Positions 1-7,409 of a DNA stretch of 64,000 nt are shown one piece after another. The notes beneath the pieces are model-generated. The model was given only the letters and a program-made list of their open reading frames with translations. It was not told the origin of the DNA and searched no databases. Source of the stretch: Streptomyces sp. CCM_MD2014 (GTDB lineage Bacteria; Actinomycetota; Actinomycetes; Streptomycetales; Streptomycetaceae); assembly GCF_000772045.1 (NCBI RefSeq), contig NZ_CP009754.1:4402001-4466000 (forward strand). The letters are read 5' to 3'. Position numbers and translations under genes: made by a program. The first letter of the stretch is position 1; every line of letters begins with the position of its first letter.

Positions 1-1511
1 GCGTCCGGGTCCGGCTTGGCGGCGGAGGCAGCGGACAGCTTCTGGGACTGGGACCAGGTGCCGCTCTGGAGGGCCCGCAGCGCCTCGGCCATCGCGCGGG
101 CCTGGCTGCCGGAGGGCATCCGCTGCGGGGCGATGACGACGCTGCGCTGCTTGTCGGTCTGGAGGCCCAGGCCGAGGCTCTGGGCGAGGAAGCGCTGCAC
201 GGCGAGCGTGGAGGCGGACGCCGTCGTGAGGTCGCCCTCGAACGCCGTGGAGAGCCGGGCGTCGGCCACGACGGCCGTGGTGCCGCCACCGATGGGACGG
301 GCGGCCGAGGGGGTGTAGGGCAGGCCTTCGGTCTCCCGGAGGGAGTCGCTGCGGGCGATCACCTTGTCGGCGCCCGCGGAGGTGGCGACCTTGACGATCG
401 ACCGGTCGACGGCGCCGTCCACGGGCCAGGCGAAGTCGGTGTTCGGCTTCACGTGGAGGATCGGCTCGACGGTGTTGCCGATGACGTCCGTCGCTTCCTT
501 GAGCTGACTCAGGGAGCCGGTGACGTCCGTGCCGTTGTGGGCCAGGGAGGCCAGGTCGGGGTCGGCGAAGGGGAGGGCGACGACCTCCTCGTCGGCCACC
601 GCGTCCTGCAGGTCGGCCAGCCACTGCTTGGCGATCGCCTGGTGGGTGCCGGCGACGGTGTTGTCCCCGTCCCGGACGCGGTAGCTGCCGGTCATCGCGT
701 CGACGGAGGCCAGCAGGTCCGGATCGACCACCCAGGTGACGTCGAGATCCTTGCCCAGCGTCACCATCTGGTTCAGACGGCCGCCGGGAGAGATCTCCTT
801 CGCCAGGTCGTCGTTGAGGAAGACCGGTGTCTGCTCCTCGTTCGGCCCCGTCTCGGCGGCCATGTGCGTCGTCGAGACGAGAGGCCACAGCGCCGTGGTC
901 TTGGTTTTGGTGTCGGCCCCGTCGGGCTGCCACGGCAGGAAGGTCCGCTGGATGCCGAGGATCTGTTCCCACGGCTGTGCGGAGGTCTCACCGGACAGCG
1001 AGACGGCGAATTCGTAGACGCCGTCGTCGCCGAGGTTGAGATCGTCGACCGGGACGGAGATGTTGAAGTGCTCGGCGACGCCGGGGGTGAGCTTGGAGAA
1101 CTTCTCGGTGTACTTGTCGTCGATCTCCGGAGAGACGGAGCCCTGGAGATCGTCGCTGTCCTTGGCGATCGCGTCGACGGACGACCGGGTGTCGATCTGC
1201 GGTCCCACGCGCAGGCCCACATGGGCGTCGGTGACGGTCTGCTTGCCCTTGTTCGTCACAGTGCCCGACACGGTCACCGTGTCCCCGTCGGTCGGTGCCG
1301 AGGGGGTGAGCGAGTCCACGGCGACGGCCACCGAGCCCGAGTCCGAGTCGGCCAGGGCGGCGGCCGCCCCCTCGGCGTGCGCCGAACCGGCGGCGGGCAG
1401 CTGGACCAGGCCGGCCAGCAGCGGCGCCCCGGCGAGCAGTGCCGTGGTGCGCCGGAGCCACCGGCGGGCAGGTGAGGGACTGGTCCCCTGGAAGTCTGCC
1501 GCCTCGGCCAC
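1..1511 (-). CDS. DUF6049-type secreted/membrane protein, 5' part only
   Basis: The reading frame is open from a GTG at 1511 to the edge of the window, giving the first 503 residues; the C-terminus lies outside. The N-terminus has an Arg-rich stretch (RRWLRR) and a hydrophobic segment ending in an AHA-type signal peptidase site near residue 45. The mature part is rich in Ser, Thr, Asp and Ala and looks like an extracytoplasmic beta-rich protein. In actinobacteria, proteins of this kind (Rv3909-like, DUF6049) sit divergently from pcnA and upstream of a MurJ-like flippase and sigM. The divergent pcnA here fits that layout, so a role in cell-envelope assembly is inferred only from position. A GAGGG sequence lies about 12 nt upstream of the GTG. 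An in-frame stop at 1536-1538 limits longer starts. Confidence 0.8.
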   Translation of the reverse strand, partial: MAEAADFQGTSPSPARRWLRRTTALLAGAPLLAGLVQLPAAGSAHAEGAAAALADSDSGSVAVAVDSLTPSAPTDGDTVTVSGTVTNKGKQTVTDAHVGLRVGPQIDTRSSVDAIAKDSDDLQGSVSPEIDDKYTEKFSKLTPGVAEHFNISVPVDDLNLGDDGVYEFAVSLSGETSAQPWEQILGIQRTFLPWQPDGADTKTKTTALWPLVSTTHMAAETGPNEEQTPVFLNDDLAKEISPGGRLNQMVTLGKDLDVTWVVDPDLLASVDAMTGSYRVRDGDNTVAGTHQAIAKQWLADLQDAVADEEVVALPFADPDLASLAHNGTDVTGSLSQLKEATDVIGNTVEPILHVKPNTDFAWPVDGAVDRSIVKVATSAGADKVIARSDSLRETEGLPYTPSAARPIGGGTTAVVADARLSTAFEGDLTTASASTLAVQRFLAQSLGLGLQTDKQRSVVIAPQRMPSGSQARAMAEALRALQSGTWSQSQKLSAASAAKPDPD

Positions 1512-1722
1512 GCGCTCGCCCGTCCCTCGTCGTGATCAGTGGTCGTCGGAATGTGCGTCCACGCATGGTAACGATGTGCGCCGAGGGGAAGTGCCGCGGC
1601 GTATGCCACAAGATCCGCAGCCGGGGCGGGCTTCCCTCTTTGTGCGCCTATAAAGGGAGCGGTACGAAAGCGGGGGATTCCGCGCCCGATGAATGGGGGC
1701 GCCTGTCTCCGTCCGGGCCACG

Positions 1723-1737
1723 TACCCTGTTCTGTTG
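1723..1737 (+). promoter_or_regulatory. Candidate leaderless promoter of pcnA
   Basis: A TANNNT hexamer (TACCCT, 1723-1728) ends 8 nt before the GTG start codon at 1737. No Shine-Dalgarno sequence precedes that codon. This spacing places the transcription start at or next to the GTG, as in leaderless mRNAs, which are common in Streptomyces. No convincing -35 hexamer is visible, so this is an inference. Confidence 0.4.
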
Positions 1738-3188
1738 TGCCGAACGCCAACGAAGTCAGCCCCAGTGTCCTGAACCAGGAGCAGCACCGCGCGGTGAACG
1801 AGCCGCTGCGGGTCGCCCCCGTAGCCGACGATCTCGCCCGCCGCTTTCAGGAGGCCGGGTTCTCGCTCGCCCTGGTCGGCGGGTCGGTCCGGGACGCCTT
1901 GCTCGGGCGGCTCGGCAACGACCTGGACTTCACGACGGACGCCCGTCCCCAGGACGTACTCAAGATCATGCGCCCCTGGGCGGACGCGGTCTGGGAGGTC
2001 GGGATCGCCTTCGGCACGGTCGGCGGGCAGAAGGACGGCTGGCAGATCGAGGTCACCACCTACCGGTCGGAGGCGTACGACCGCACCTCGCGCAAGCCCG
2101 AGGTGTCCTACGGCGACTCCATCGAGGAGGACCTCGTCCGGCGCGACTTCACGGTGAACGCGATGGCCGTCGCGCTCCCGGAGAAGGTGTTCATCGACCC
2201 GCACGGTGGGCTCGACGACCTCGCGGCCGGCGTGCTGCGTACTCCGGGTACTCCCGAGGACTCCTTCTCGGACGATCCGCTGCGGATGATGCGAGCCGCG
2301 CGCTTCGCCGCGCAGCTTGACTTCGAGGTGGCCCCGGAGGTCGTCAAGGCCATGCGGGACATGGCCGGACGCATCGACATCGTCTCGGCCGAGCGGGTCA
2401 GGGACGAGCTGAACAAGCTCATCCTCTCGTCGCACCCGCGCAAGGGACTGACCCTGCTGGTGGAGACCGGCCTCGCCGAGCGGGTCCTGCCCGAGCTGCC
2501 GGCGCTGCGGCTGGAGCGTGACGAGCACCACCGGCACAAGGACGTCTACGACCACACGCTCATCGTCCTGGAGCAGGCGATGGCCCTGGAGAGCGAGGGC
2601 CCTGACCTGACCCTGCGCCTGGCCGCCCTGCTGCACGACATCGGCAAGCCGCGCACCCGTCGCTTCGAGAAGGACGGCAGGGTCTCGTTCCACCACCACG
2701 AGGTGGTCGGGGCGAAGATGACGAAGAAGCGCATGCTCGCGCTCAAGTACTCCAATGAGCTGGTGAAGGACGTCTCGCGCCTGGTCGAGCTGCACCTGCG
2801 CTTCCACGGTTACGGCACGGGCGAGTGGACGGACTCCGCGGTCCGCCGCTATGTCCGGGACGCGGGACCGCTGCTCGATCGGCTCCACAAGCTGACGAGG
2901 TCGGACTGCACGACGCGCAACAAGCGCAAGGCGTCGGCCCTCTCTCGCGCGTACGACGGTCTGGAGGAGCGGATCGCGCAGCTTCAGGAGCAGGAGGAGC
3001 TGGACGCGATCCGCCCGGATCTGGACGGCAACCAGATCATGGAGATCCTCGGAATCCGGCCCGGGCCGGCCGTCGGGCAGGCCTACAAGCACCTGCTGGA
3101 GCTCCGTCTGGAGAACGGGCCGATGGGGCATGACGCGGCGGTGGAGGCCCTGAAGGAATGGTGGGCCCAGCACCCGGCGAGCGCATGA
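1737..3188 (+). CDS. pcnA: CCA tRNA nucleotidyltransferase / poly(A) polymerase family
   Basis: This protein of 483 residues belongs to the class II nucleotidyltransferase family that adds or repairs the CCA end of tRNAs or polyadenylates RNA. The head domain shows GGSVRD (residues 48-53), the metal-binding DLD pair (D62, D64), the RRDFTVNA motif near residue 137 and the Arg-rich SDDPLRMMRAARF segment that reads the incoming nucleotide. A C-terminal HD domain carries HDIGKP at H300-D301 and a downstream His cluster, as in actinobacterial members. The GTG at 1737 is chosen because family conservation starts just after it. An in-frame ATG at 1689 would add 16 residues of low-quality sequence. 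The gene is divergent from the DUF6049 gene and is followed directly by a palindrome with a parS core. Confidence 0.93.
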   Translation: MPNANEVSPSVLNQEQHRAVNEPLRVAPVADDLARRFQEAGFSLALVGGSVRDALLGRLGNDLDFTTDARPQDVLKIMRPWADAVWEVGIAFGTVGGQKDGWQIEVTTYRSEAYDRTSRKPEVSYGDSIEEDLVRRDFTVNAMAVALPEKVFIDPHGGLDDLAAGVLRTPGTPEDSFSDDPLRMMRAARFAAQLDFEVAPEVVKAMRDMAGRIDIVSAERVRDELNKLILSSHPRKGLTLLVETGLAERVLPELPALRLERDEHHRHKDVYDHTLIVLEQAMALESEGPDLTLRLAALLHDIGKPRTRRFEKDGRVSFHHHEVVGAKMTKKRMLALKYSNELVKDVSRLVELHLRFHGYGTGEWTDSAVRRYVRDAGPLLDRLHKLTRSDCTTRNKRKASALSRAYDGLEERIAQLQEQEELDAIRPDLDGNQIMEILGIRPGPAVGQAYKHLLELRLENGPMGHDAAVEALKEWWAQHPASA

Positions 3189-3192
3189 GAAC

Positions 3193-3224
3193 GGGCGGCA
3201 CGTTTCACGTGAAACGTGCCGCCC
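3193..3224. terminator. Perfect 32-bp palindrome after pcnA with a parS core
   Basis: Starting 5 nt after the pcnA stop codon, 16 bases (GGGCGGCACGTTTCAC) are followed at once by their exact reverse complement. In RNA this would form a very stable hairpin and is well placed to end pcnA transcription. The middle 16 bp (3201-3216) are a parS site, so one element appears to serve both as terminator and as ParB site. There is no T-tract, which is usual for Streptomyces terminators. Confidence 0.6.
3201..3216. other. parS (ParB-binding centromere site)
   Basis: The sequence cGTTTCACGTGAAACg carries the full 14-bp ParB core. It forms the centre of the palindrome behind pcnA. Confidence 0.9.
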
Positions 3225-3234
3225 GCCGGGGTCA

Positions 3235-3250
3235 CGTTTCACGTGAAACA
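3235..3250. other. parS site
   Basis: The sequence cGTTTCACGTGAAACa has a full core. It lies 34 bp from the previous parS centre to centre, in the space between pcnA and the convergent LppU-like gene. Confidence 0.9.
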
Positions 3251-3279
3251 TGCCCGTGAGGTTGAGGTGATCCTCGCGC

Positions 3280-3789
3280 TCAGACGTCGCCGAGGCAGAG
3301 CAGGAACTCTTCCCCGTCGCCCGTCTCGGCGTAGAAGCCGGTGGCTCCGTCGACCTTCCGGCACTCGGTCTCGGCGGTCAGCGACGTGAAGTGGCCCTTC
3401 ACCTTCGAGAGAACCTTGCCCTCGGCCTCCGACGACGAGCAGTCCACGACCTCCATGCGGTCCGAGGACGACGACGCGGACTTCAGGCAGTCACCCACGC
3501 CGGCCTGGTCGGCGTCGTCCCGGCTGGCGATGTAGCCGCCGACCGCGACGCCGACGACGATCACCGCGATGACGATGTTCTTGATCGTCTTGAAGCTCGG
3601 CTTGCGACGGGCCGGCTGCGGCGGCACGGGGGCGTACGGAGCACCCTGCTGCGGAAACCCGGGCTGGCCCGCCTGCTGCGGGAAGCCCTGCTGGCCCTGG
3701 GCGTAGGGGTTCTGCCCCTGAGGCTGCTGCGGAGCCTGCGGCTGGTTCTGCGCGAACGGGTTGCCCTGAGGCGGCGGCTGGGTGGTCAC
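3280..3789 (-). CDS. LppU/SCO3897-type membrane-anchored protein
   Basis: This 169-residue protein has a Pro/Gln/Gly-rich cytoplasmic N-terminus (residues 1-60), one transmembrane helix (about 70-88) and an external domain of about 80 residues with four cysteines (in GDCLK, VDCSS, ETECRK and LLCLG) that could form two disulfides. The layout matches the small actinobacterial family annotated as LppU/SCO3897; its molecular role is not known to me. The GTG at 3789 is preceded by GGGGGA at good spacing. A longer ATG-initiated frame upstream would run through the intergenic inverted repeats and is rejected. The gene is convergent with pcnA and lies downstream of the MFS gene on the same strand. 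Confidence 0.82.
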   Translation of the reverse strand: MTTQPPPQGNPFAQNQPQAPQQPQGQNPYAQGQQGFPQQAGQPGFPQQGAPYAPVPPQPARRKPSFKTIKNIVIAVIVVGVAVGGYIASRDDADQAGVGDCLKSASSSSDRMEVVDCSSSEAEGKVLSKVKGHFTSLTAETECRKVDGATGFYAETGDGEEFLLCLGDV

Positions 3790-3859
3790 TGGGGGTCCCC
3801 CTGGAATAGGTGCGTGTCGCGGACATGCCGCGAGATAAGACGCACGTAAGCTACCGGGT

Positions 3860-3910
3860 CCCACTGACAACTCTGTAGTCCAGTGGGGCTCTGTGTCACT
3901 GATGTGACAC
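3860..3910. promoter_or_regulatory. Two inverted repeats upstream of the LppU-like gene
   Basis: CCCACTG (3860-3866) pairs with CAGTGGG (3881-3887) across 14 nt. GTGTCAC (3893-3899) pairs with GTGACAC (3904-3910) across 4 nt and abuts the stop codon of the MFS gene. They could be operators for the LppU-like gene or, for the second, a weak terminator of the MFS gene. No known regulator motif is recognised. Confidence 0.35.
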
Positions 3911-5173
3911 TTACCGGCTCTCAAACCGGGCCATAGCTGCCGCAACCACTCCGTAGACCACGGAGACCGTCACGACCAGCGGCACCGAGCGGCCGTCCGG
4001 CGGCAGCATGAGTGCGGCCACCCCGGCCGCGCCGACGAAGGCGACGTTGAACAGCACGTCGTAGACGGAGAAGATCCGGCCGCGGAAGGTGTCGTCGACC
4101 GCGGACTGCACAACCGTGTCGGTGGCGATCTTCGCCCCCTGGGTCGTCAGGCCGAGCACGAACGCGGCGGCGAGCAGGGGCGCGGTGGCGAACGGCAGGC
4201 CCAGCGCCGGCACCAGCACGGTGGCGATCCCGGCGCATACGGCCATCCAGCGGCCGGGGCCCAGCCGTCCCGCCGCCCAGGGGGTGACCACCGCGGCCGC
4301 GAAGAAGCCCGCCCCGGAAACGCCGAGCGCCAGTCCCAGCAGGGCGAGTCCCTCCTCCGTGTCCGAGGTCAGGGCGTACCGGCACAGCATCAGCAGCATG
4401 ACCAGCAGGGCGCCGTAGCAGAACCGCATCAGCGTCATGCCGGCGAGTGCCCAGGCCGCTTCCCGGCGGGCGGGTGCGGCCAGATGGCGCACGCCCGCCA
4501 CCAGGTCGCGGGCGGTGCCGGTGAGAGCCGAGGTCAGCCTCGGCGGAACACGTGCCGGGTCCGGGCCCAGCAGCGCCACGGCGATGCGCAGCGACGCCAG
4601 CGCGCCGCACAGATAGAGACCGGCACCGAGCAGCACCACGGCGGCGTCGGAGTCGGAGACCACGAGGCGCACGACGAACGCGAGTCCGCCGCCCGCCGTG
4701 GCGGCCAGGGTGCCGGCCGTCGGGGAGAGCGAGTTGGCGATCACCAGGCGCTCGGCGTCGACCACCCGGGGCAGCGCGGCCGACAGGCCCGCCAGGACGA
4801 AACGGTTGACGGCGGTGACGCACAGGGCCGATACGTAGAAGAGCCAGTCGGGGACGGAGGCGAGCATCAGCACCGCCGTCACCGAGGCCAGCACGGCGCG
4901 CAGCAGGTTGCCGTACAGGAAGACCTGGCGGCGTCGCCAGCGGTCCAGGAGGACACCGGCGAAGGGGCCCACCAGGGAGTAGGGGAGCAGCAGGACGGCC
5001 ATGGCGGAGGCGATCGCGGCGGCCGAGGTCTGTTTCTCCGGGGAGAAGACGACGTAGGTGGCGAGCGCGACCTGATAGACGCCGTCGGCGCCCTGGGAGA
5101 GAAGGCGAACGGCGAGCAGGTGCCGAAACCCCTTCAGGCGCAGCAGGATGCGCAGGTCACGGACGACGGCCAT
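3911..5173 (-). CDS. MFS transporter
   Basis: This 420-residue integral membrane protein has the hydrophobic profile of a 12-helix major facilitator. A motif A-like loop, DRWRRRQVFLYGN, follows helix 2-3 (about residues 70-82). The substrate cannot be read from the sequence; it most resembles the broad efflux-type MFS group with an enterobactin-exporter-like N-terminus (GFRHLLAVRLLSQGADGVYQ). The ATG at 5173 has GTGAGG upstream. The in-frame ATG at 5212 lies in the terminator of the preceding gene and is rejected. It follows ino1 on the same strand, but a strong hairpin between the two suggests separate transcription. Confidence 0.85.
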   Translation of the reverse strand: MAVVRDLRILLRLKGFRHLLAVRLLSQGADGVYQVALATYVVFSPEKQTSAAAIASAMAVLLLPYSLVGPFAGVLLDRWRRRQVFLYGNLLRAVLASVTAVLMLASVPDWLFYVSALCVTAVNRFVLAGLSAALPRVVDAERLVIANSLSPTAGTLAATAGGGLAFVVRLVVSDSDAAVVLLGAGLYLCGALASLRIAVALLGPDPARVPPRLTSALTGTARDLVAGVRHLAAPARREAAWALAGMTLMRFCYGALLVMLLMLCRYALTSDTEEGLALLGLALGVSGAGFFAAAVVTPWAAGRLGPGRWMAVCAGIATVLVPALGLPFATAPLLAAAFVLGLTTQGAKIATDTVVQSAVDDTFRGRIFSVYDVLFNVAFVGAAGVAALMLPPDGRSVPLVVTVSVVYGVVAAAMARFESR

Positions 5174-5198
5174 GGAGCACAGCCTCACATATGGGAAA

Positions 5199-5226
5199 GG
5201 TCCCCGGGTCATGCGACCCGGGGACC
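5199..5226 (-). terminator. Hairpin terminator of the padR-ino1 unit
   Basis: A perfect 12-bp stem (GGTCCCCGGGTC with GACCCGGGGACC) has a 4-nt loop and lies 27 nt after the ino1 stop codon, between ino1 and the MFS start. On the minus strand it is followed by CTTTCCC. Confidence 0.65.
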
Positions 5227-5252
5227 CTCGGCAGACCGGGGTCAGCGGCTTC

Positions 5253-6335
5253 TCAGCGCTCGACCTCGCCCGCGATGAACTTCTCGACGTTGGCGCGGGC
5301 CTCGTCGTCGAAGTACTGGACCGGCGGGGACTTCATGAAGTAGCTCGACGCCGACAGGATCGGGCCGCCGATGCCGCGGTCCTTGGCGATCTTCGCGGCG
5401 CGCAGGGCGTCGATGATGACACCGGCCGAGTTCGGGGAGTCCCAGACCTCGAGCTTGTACTCCAGGTTCAGCGGGACGTCACCGAAGGCGCGGCCCTCGA
5501 GGCGGACGTAGGCCCACTTGCGGTCGTCCAGCCAGGCGACGTAGTCGGACGGGCCGATGTGGACGTTGTCCGCACCCAGGTCGCGGTCGGGGATCTGGGA
5601 GGTGACGGCCTGCGTCTTGGAGATCTTCTTGGACTCCAGGCGCTCGCGCTCGAGCATGTTCTTGAAGTCCATGTTGCCGCCGACGTTCAGCTGCATCGTG
5701 CGGTCCAGGACGACGCCCCGGTCCTCGAACAGCTTCGCCATGACGCGGTGCGTGATGGTGGCGCCGACCTGGGACTTGATGTCGTCGCCGACGATCGGGA
5801 CGCCCGCCTCGGTGAACTTGTCCGCCCACTCCTTGGTGCCGGCGATGAAGACCGGGAGGGCGTTGACGAAGGCGACCTTGGCGTCGATGGCGCACTGGGC
5901 GTAGTACTTCGCCGCGTCCTCGGAACCGACGGGCAGGTAGCAGACGAGAACGTCGACCTGCTTGTCCTTGAGGACCTGGACGATGTCGACCGGCTCCTCG
6001 GCGGACTCCTCGATGGTCTGGCGGTAGTACTTGCCGAGACCGTCGTGGGTGTGGCCGCGCTGGACCTGGACACCGGTGTTCGGCACGTCGCAGATCTTGA
6101 TGGTGTTGTTCTCGGAGGCGCCGATGGCGTCCGCGAGGTCCAGGCCGACCTTCTTGGCGTCCACGTCGAAGGCGGCGACGAACTCGATGTCACGGACGTG
6201 GTAGTCGCCGAACTGGACGTGCATCAGACCGGGGACCTTGGACGCCGGGTCGGCGTCCTTGTAGTACTCGACGCCCTGCACCAGCGATGCGGCGCAGTTG
6301 CCCACGCCGACGATGGCTACGCGAACCGAACCCAT
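5253..6335 (-). CDS. ino1: Inositol-3-phosphate synthase
   Basis: This 360-residue NAD-dependent enzyme converts glucose 6-phosphate to 1D-myo-inositol 3-phosphate, the first step toward phosphatidylinositol and mycothiol in actinomycetes. The N-terminal Rossmann fold shows VGVGNCAAS (residues 9-17). Further family blocks are CYLPVGSEDA, NALPVFIAGT and GDDIKSQVGAT, the last forming part of the active site. The length matches the compact actinobacterial family rather than the longer eukaryotic enzyme. The ATG at 6335 is preceded by GGGAG 10 nt upstream; the longer frame back to 6383 would enter the padR stop region. The gene follows padR by 44 nt on the same strand, so co-transcription and control by PadR are likely. 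Confidence 0.96.
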   Translation of the reverse strand: MGSVRVAIVGVGNCAASLVQGVEYYKDADPASKVPGLMHVQFGDYHVRDIEFVAAFDVDAKKVGLDLADAIGASENNTIKICDVPNTGVQVQRGHTHDGLGKYYRQTIEESAEEPVDIVQVLKDKQVDVLVCYLPVGSEDAAKYYAQCAIDAKVAFVNALPVFIAGTKEWADKFTEAGVPIVGDDIKSQVGATITHRVMAKLFEDRGVVLDRTMQLNVGGNMDFKNMLERERLESKKISKTQAVTSQIPDRDLGADNVHIGPSDYVAWLDDRKWAYVRLEGRAFGDVPLNLEYKLEVWDSPNSAGVIIDALRAAKIAKDRGIGGPILSASSYFMKSPPVQYFDDEARANVEKFIAGEVER

Positions 6336-6379
6336 TCCGGTTGCTCCCTGTGTGTACGAGTGAGGCCCTGACTGGGCGC

Positions 6380-7057
6380 TCACGTGGCGGTGTCGCCGGG
6401 CGTATCCGGCCGGGGGTCGTCCCCCGGCCGGGGCAGGCCGCCCGTCGCTCCAGATGTCGTGTCCTGTTGAGCGGTCCCCTCCGCGGCGGAACCCCTCAGG
6501 TCCCGCCCCGCCCGCTCGCTCTCGATGAGCTCGTTCAGCCAGCGCACCTCGCGCTCCACGGACTCCATTCCGTGGCGCTGGAGCTCAAGCGTGTAGTCGT
6601 CGAGTCGCTCCCGGGTGCGGGCCAGGGAGGCCCGCATCTTCTCCAGGCGCTCCTCCAGCCGGCTGCGCCGGCCCTCGAGCACGCGCATGCGTACGTCTCG
6701 CGACGTCTGGCCGAAGAACGCGAAGCGAGCGGCGAAGGTCTCGTCCTCGTACGCGTCCGGGCCCGTCTGGGAGAGGAGCTGCTCGAAATGTTCCTTACCG
6801 TCGGCCGTCAACCGGTAGACGATTTTGGCGCGGCGCCCCGTGAGGGAGGCGGCGGCCTCGCCGACGTTCCCCGGTTCCTCGATCAACCAGCCGTTGGCGA
6901 CCAGCGTCTTGAGGCAGGGATAGAGCGTCCCGTAGCTGAACGCCCGGAACACGCCCAGTGAGGTGTTGAGCCGTTTACGCAGCTCATAGCCGTGCATCGG
7001 GGACTCGCGGAGCAGGCCGAGTACGGCGAACTCGAGGATGCCGGATCTCCGGCTCAT
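6380..7057 (-). CDS. PadR-family transcriptional regulator
   Basis: This 225-residue regulator has the PadR winged helix in its first 80 residues, with the hallmark FSYGTLYPCLKTL before the wing. A charged helical region follows (about 125-190), rich in Arg, Glu and Leu and likely used for dimerisation, and then a disordered Gly/Pro/Thr tail. GAGGAGG precedes the ATG. It is the first gene of a likely operon with ino1, and a 31-bp perfect inverted repeat lies 26 bp upstream. Autorepression together with control of inositol synthesis is therefore the simplest model (inference). Confidence 0.92.
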   Translation of the reverse strand: MSRRSGILEFAVLGLLRESPMHGYELRKRLNTSLGVFRAFSYGTLYPCLKTLVANGWLIEEPGNVGEAAASLTGRRAKIVYRLTADGKEHFEQLLSQTGPDAYEDETFAARFAFFGQTSRDVRMRVLEGRRSRLEERLEKMRASLARTRERLDDYTLELQRHGMESVEREVRWLNELIESERAGRDLRGSAAEGTAQQDTTSGATGGLPRPGDDPRPDTPGDTAT

Positions 7058-7082
7058 CGTCGCCTCCTCTCGCCCTTATGCC

Positions 7083-7113
7083 GTGCTGATGTATCGACTC
7101 GATACATCAGCAC
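7083..7113. promoter_or_regulatory. 31-bp palindromic operator upstream of padR-ino1
   Basis: GTGCTGATGTATCGA (7083-7097) is followed by one central base and then its exact reverse complement (7099-7113). The ATGTATC/GATACAT core resembles PadR-family operators. It sits 26 bp before the padR start codon, where the padR-ino1 promoter is expected. Confidence 0.75.
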
Positions 7114-7409
7114 GATAGAACGAGCTTCCACGTGCGACAAGGGGGGAACTGGTGAACGGGATCACATCAGGGTTTCATCACGAGCAAGTTGCCTGATTTG
7201 AGGTGAACTTCGGGCCTCGGGGGTTTTGACGGTGCGTAGTGTGTGCGCCATGCGAACCACCGGGAACCGAGTGACGTCTGGGGGCGTCCCTGTCCCCGGT
7301 GCAGTACGGGTGAATGCGGAAGGGGCCGCATCCGTACTTCGGGGGGACCGGAAACCAGCCGCCTTTACCAGGCGCGCAAGGGTGCGCCTGCCCGAGGAGT
7401 AGTCGTTCG
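7114..7409. other. Intergenic region upstream of the PBP gene
   Basis: About 300 bp lie between the padR operator and the PBP start. A TTGACG hexamer at 7226-7231 could be a -35 element, but no well-spaced -10 follows. GAGGAG at 7394-7399 is the ribosome binding site of the PBP gene. Nothing else is recognised. Confidence 0.4.

Noticed and set aside
16..318. Plus-strand open frame at the window edge
   Set aside because: It lies opposite the DUF6049 gene, whose frame is open throughout with good codon pattern. The plus-strand frame is a by-product of high GC.
1536..3251. 571-residue minus-strand open frame opposite pcnA
   Set aside because: It is the complement of a clear CCA-enzyme and has a His/Arg/Val-rich composition typical of antisense frames.
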